From Roseovarius sp. EL26 (GTDB taxonomy: Bacteria; Pseudomonadota; Alphaproteobacteria; Rhodobacterales; Rhodobacteraceae): a stretch of 64,000 nucleotides of DNA. Position numbers and translations under genes: made by a program. Numbering within the stretch: position 1 is the first letter of the stretch; the number at the start of each line of letters is the position of its first letter. Positions 61,242 to 64,000 of this stretch are shown here, one piece after another. The notes beneath the pieces are model-generated. The model ran no database searches and was not told where the DNA came from. It was given only the letters and a program-made list of their open reading frames with translations. Location: NCBI RefSeq assembly GCF_900327775.1, contig NZ_OUMZ01000006.1:372001-436000 (forward strand). The letters are read 5' to 3'.

Positions 61242-61721
61242 TTAGCCTCCGAAGTGCAGGACGCAGATCAACGTGAACAACCGGCGCGCGGTGTCATTGT
61301 CGATCTCGGCCTTGCCGTCCAGACGTTCCTCAAGCACGCGGGCACCCTCATTATGGATGCCACGTCGCGCCATATCGATTGTTTCGATCTGGCTGGGGGG
61401 CATATTTTTGACCGCGTCGAAATAGCTTTCGCAGATCGCCCAGTAATCTTTGACCACCTGGCGGAACGGTGACAGCGACAGATGGAATTCTGCTGCCGGC
61501 TCTTCACCTTCGGTTTTGATGTCAAACACCAGACGTTTTTCACGAATGGAAAGGCCAACATGATAGGGGCCATCAGGAATGACACGATCATCCCGCTTGG
61601 GCAGGGCAAAGGTGTTATCCTCGATCAGGTCAAACATTGCGACTTTGCGCTCTTGTTCGATTTCAGGCGTGGGCGGCGGCAGATTTGCGTCGTCCAGCGC
61701 GATATGGCTGATGCGGCTCAT
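61242..61721 (-). CDS. UPF0262 family protein
   Basis: 159-residue cytosolic protein of UPF0262, a family restricted largely to alphaproteobacteria with no assigned function. Typical blocks: MSRISHIALDDANLPPPTP, IEQERKVAMFDLIEDN, YHVGLSIREKRLVFDI and AEFHLSLSPFRQVVKDYWAICESYFDAV. First gene of a tightly packed operon with an LMW phosphatase, an NTF2-like protein and a GNAT enzyme, which may point to a signalling or modification role (inference). Confidence 0.93.
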   Translation of the reverse strand: MSRISHIALDDANLPPPTPEIEQERKVAMFDLIEDNTFALPKRDDRVIPDGPYHVGLSIREKRLVFDIKTEGEEPAAEFHLSLSPFRQVVKDYWAICESYFDAVKNMPPSQIETIDMARRGIHNEGARVLEERLDGKAEIDNDTARRLFTLICVLHFGG

Positions 61722-61792
61722 GGCGGTCTTCCTGTGTGAGTCGCCTCTGCTTAGCGCAGCGCGCGTTTTGGGGCAATCTTACCGAGGTCAGA

Positions 61793-63325
61793 TCACCACA
61801 AAAACGTTGCAATCAGTGTCGAAGAAACCCCGATCGCGGCACCTGCGGCCAGATAAATGGCTGTGCGCCACCGGTTTGGCTGAGTATTCAATTCAACCTG
61901 CTGTGATTGTCGGATCAGCGCGTTTTCCACAAGAACCGGCAAGCGAGGGCCATAGCGCATCAGGACGGACATGGTTTTTCCCAAATCACGCACCATCGCA
62001 CGGGGACCTATGCTTTTGCGGATGTAATCCTCGACCACGGGTTTGGCGACTTGCCAAATGTTGATCTGCGGGCTAAGCGACCGCGCGACCCCTTCAACCA
62101 CCACCATGGTACGTTGCAATAAGATTAGCTCGGTTCGGGTTTCCATGCCAAATTTTTCTGTTACTTCAAACAGATAGCTCAACAACCCACCCATTGAGAT
62201 TTGGTGCGCATCCATGCCGAATATCGGCTCACCCACAGCACGCAGGGCACGTGCAAACTCGTCAACATCCTGATCAGCAGGGACATATCCCGCCTCAAAA
62301 TGCACCTCTGCCACACGTTTATAATCGCGTTTGATGAACCCATAAAGGATCTCGGCATAGACCCGGCGGGTATATTCATCAATGTGCCCCATGATGCCGA
62401 AATCATAGGCAATGATATTACCACTGGCCGCGACCTTCAGGTTGCCCTGATGCATATCGGCGTGAAAATACCCATCACGCAGCGCATGGCTTAGGAACAA
62501 TTGCAAAACCCGTTCGCCCAATGCCACCCGATCATGTCCGGCTGCATCCAGTGCATCATTATCCCCAAGCGCGGCACCATCAGCCCAAGCCATCGTCATG
62601 ACCCGGCGCGAGGAATGCTCCCATTTCACGTCCGGCAGCTCAAACCCTTCGTCATTTGCGGTATTCGCCGCAAATTCTGACGCCGAAGACGCCTCTAACC
62701 GCAGATCCAGTTCGCCCAGAACCACACCCTCAAAATGCGCAATCACATCGCTGGGTCGCAACCGGCGTGACGCAGGCGAGAGAAATTCAATGGTGTTGGC
62801 GGCCAGATAAAAGGCATCAATATCCTTGCGAAACGCCTTTTCAATGCCGGGGCGTAGCACTTTTACGGCGACGTCTTCGCCCGTGCTGCGCAACCGCGCC
62901 TTATGCACCTGTGCAATCGAAGCTGCCGCAACCGGGGCACTGAAATCGTCAAACAACTCATTTACCGGAGATCCCAATTCAGCTGCAACTTCCTGTTCGG
63001 CAATTTCTTTCGGGAAGGCGGGCAATTTGTCCTGCAACACCCGCAATTGCGTCGCCAGCCCGTCACCCACCAGATCCGGCCGGGTCGACAGAATTTGACC
63101 AAACTTGATGTAGGCGGGGCCCAGAGCCGTCAGCGCCCGCGTGGCCGGAGGCATAGAGGTTTCACCCTTGTACCCCAGCCACTGAAATGGCCAAGCCAGA
63201 CAACGCATCGTTACCTTTACCAATGGCGGCGCATCCATCGCCTCCATGATCAGGCTCATCGCACCGGTGCGTTCCAACGTGGCGCCTGTTCGGATCAGGC
63301 GCAGAATATTATGAGGGCCGCGCAT
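61793..63325 (-). CDS. ubiB: Ubiquinone biosynthesis protein UbiB (ABC1/ADCK-type kinase)
   Basis: 510 residues. The atypical kinase domain has the KxGQ motif AYIKFGQILSTRPD, the Ala-rich loop AAASIAQVHKARL, VAVKVLRPGI, LDLRLEASSASEFAANT, GYFHADMHQGNL and YDFGIMG (the metal Asp). Two C-terminal hydrophobic helices (about 465-510) anchor it in the inner membrane. UbiB supports coenzyme Q synthesis, probably by ATP-driven lipid handling rather than protein phosphorylation. Starts 3 nt after the ubiE stop, same operon. Confidence 0.96.
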   Translation of the reverse strand: MRGPHNILRLIRTGATLERTGAMSLIMEAMDAPPLVKVTMRCLAWPFQWLGYKGETSMPPATRALTALGPAYIKFGQILSTRPDLVGDGLATQLRVLQDKLPAFPKEIAEQEVAAELGSPVNELFDDFSAPVAAASIAQVHKARLRSTGEDVAVKVLRPGIEKAFRKDIDAFYLAANTIEFLSPASRRLRPSDVIAHFEGVVLGELDLRLEASSASEFAANTANDEGFELPDVKWEHSSRRVMTMAWADGAALGDNDALDAAGHDRVALGERVLQLFLSHALRDGYFHADMHQGNLKVAASGNIIAYDFGIMGHIDEYTRRVYAEILYGFIKRDYKRVAEVHFEAGYVPADQDVDEFARALRAVGEPIFGMDAHQISMGGLLSYLFEVTEKFGMETRTELILLQRTMVVVEGVARSLSPQINIWQVAKPVVEDYIRKSIGPRAMVRDLGKTMSVLMRYGPRLPVLVENALIRQSQQVELNTQPNRWRTAIYLAAGAAIGVSSTLIATFLW

Positions 63326-63328
63326 ACG

Positions 63329-64000
63329 TTAAATTTTCCAACCCGAATGCAAACAAGCAATGCCAAGGCTCAGATTGCGGTACTTAGCGTTTTCAAAACC
63401 CGCGTTGCGCACCATCTGCAAAAACGTCTCCTGATCGGGAAACTGACGGATCGATTCCACCAAATACTGATAGCTGTCTTTATCGTTGGCAATCACCTGT
63501 CCCATACGCGGAATGATATTGAAGGAATAAAGATCATAGGCCTTCTGCATCATGTCATTGGGGATCTGGTTGAATTCCAACACCATCAAACGCCCACCGG
63601 GTTTCAGCACCCGAAACGCCTCGTTCAGCGCTTCCTGAGGTCGCGTCACATTCCGGATGCCAAAGCTGATGGTGTAAACATCAAAGGTATTATCCTTGAA
63701 CGGTAGCGCCATCGCGTCACCCGTCACCCAATCCAGGCTGTCGGCCATCTGATCAGCCTCGGCGCGTTTGCGCCCTTCCACCAACATCGGTTCGGTCAGA
63801 TCCAGAACTGTGGCATGACCGTGGCCCGCACGTTTCAGAAAGCGAAAGCTGATATCGCCTGTGCCACCGGCCACATCCAGCAACCTTTGCCCCGGGCGCG
63901 GCGCCAGCCAATCCATCATCGCATCCTTCCAGATGCGGTGAATGCCAAAGGACATGGCATCATTCATGACATCATATTTTGATGCGACCGAACCGAATAC
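63329..64000 (-). CDS. ubiE: Demethylmenaquinone/2-methoxy-6-polyprenyl-1,4-benzoquinol methylase UbiE, 5' truncated by the window
   Basis: The frame is open to base 64000, reading [19 protein letters not shown] at the edge, so the first residues of the gene lie outside; the ATG at 63967 is internal. Visible are SAM motif [33 protein letters not shown] and [17 protein letters not shown], plus the late [18 protein letters not shown]. UbiE C-methylates the benzoquinol in ubiquinone (and demethylmenaquinol) biosynthesis. Upstream of ubiB in the order usual for alphaproteobacteria. Confidence 0.95.
   Translation of the reverse strand, partial: VFGSVASKYDVMNDAMSFGIHRIWKDAMMDWLAPRPGQRLLDVAGGTGDISFRFLKRAGHGHATVLDLTEPMLVEGRKRAEADQMADSLDWVTGDAMALPFKDNTFDVYTISFGIRNVTRPQEALNEAFRVLKPGGRLMVLEFNQIPNDMMQKAYDLYSFNIIPRMGQVIANDKDSYQYLVESIRQFPDQETFLQMVRNAGFENAKYRNLSLGIACLHSGWKI

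Noticed and set aside
1..64000. CRISPR arrays, tRNA/rRNA genes, insertion sequences, prophage or integrase
   Set aside because: Gaps were read for repeats, cloverleaf-like sequence and transposase or integrase-like proteins; none was seen.

Overview
The window is 64 kb of an alphaproteobacterial chromosome, most likely a marine member of the Rhodobacterales (Roseobacter group). Pointers are the bztABCD/aapJQMP amino-acid transporter, ATP12, UPF0262, a COG3146 acyltransferase, the ubiE-ubiB pair, moaD/moaE behind pgsA, an MlaA/MlaC pair, and above all an XrtD-type exosortase with two VPLPA-CTERM substrates. I cannot name the genus. I see no tRNA, rRNA, CRISPR array, transposase, integrase or prophage. 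Genes are dense, with many ATGA/GTGA stop-start overlaps. Functions are assigned from motifs and overall family resemblance read by eye; no database search was run.

Layout. 1-3256: end of an SDR epimerase, pheT, a GNAT enzyme. 3371-7152: a looser, more AT-rich accessory stretch with an orphan lipoprotein/helical-protein pair, a YtoQ protein, a VPLPA-CTERM secreted protein, a GtrA-like membrane protein and a methyltransferase. 7362-10637 (minus): uvrC-pgsA-moaD-moaE. 11084-15398 (minus): S49 protease, a tiny Cys4 membrane peptide and a Ca2+/cation antiporter, then an ABC-2 exporter and a CoxG-like protein. 15578-21080 (plus): smpB, a Gly-rich membrane peptide, sseA coupled to an aminotransferase, a pseudouridine synthase, a HAD phosphatase and ATP12. 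21283-26104: general L-amino-acid ABC transporter with hairpins in its leader and after the binding-protein gene; its first permease carries an unusual periplasmic insertion. 26160-28112: DsbA-like protein, CHCC zinc-finger protein, orphan ABC ATPase.

28279-36746 is the surface-polysaccharide region: a DUF2235 hydrolase, a Wzy/ligase-like polymerase, a four-gene operon (three GT2 glycosyltransferases and a sulfotransferase) and the exosortase XrtD fused to an EpsI domain. It suggests a sulfated exopolysaccharide made beside the machinery that processes VPLPA-CTERM proteins. The two substrates lie at 5058-5738 and 40328-41077.

37113-64000: mutL-rmuC, the second VPLPA-CTERM protein, amt, a class A PBP, a small lipoprotein, mlaA-mlaC, ridA-GDPD, a COG3146 acyltransferase with a pterin dehydratase, a methyltransferase divergent from gloB, clpA with an M23 peptidase, a non-flagellar MotA/ExbB-MotB/OmpA pair, a ChaC-like cyclotransferase, DUF2125, a coupled four-gene operon (UPF0262, LMW phosphatase, NTF2-like, GNAT), ubiB and the 3' part of ubiE.

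The best candidates for something under-described are the exosortase/sulfated-polysaccharide neighbourhood, the SBP-lobe-like insertion in the BztB-type permease, the orphan stator-like pair with its very long coiled coil, and the AT-rich lipoprotein/helical-protein pair.
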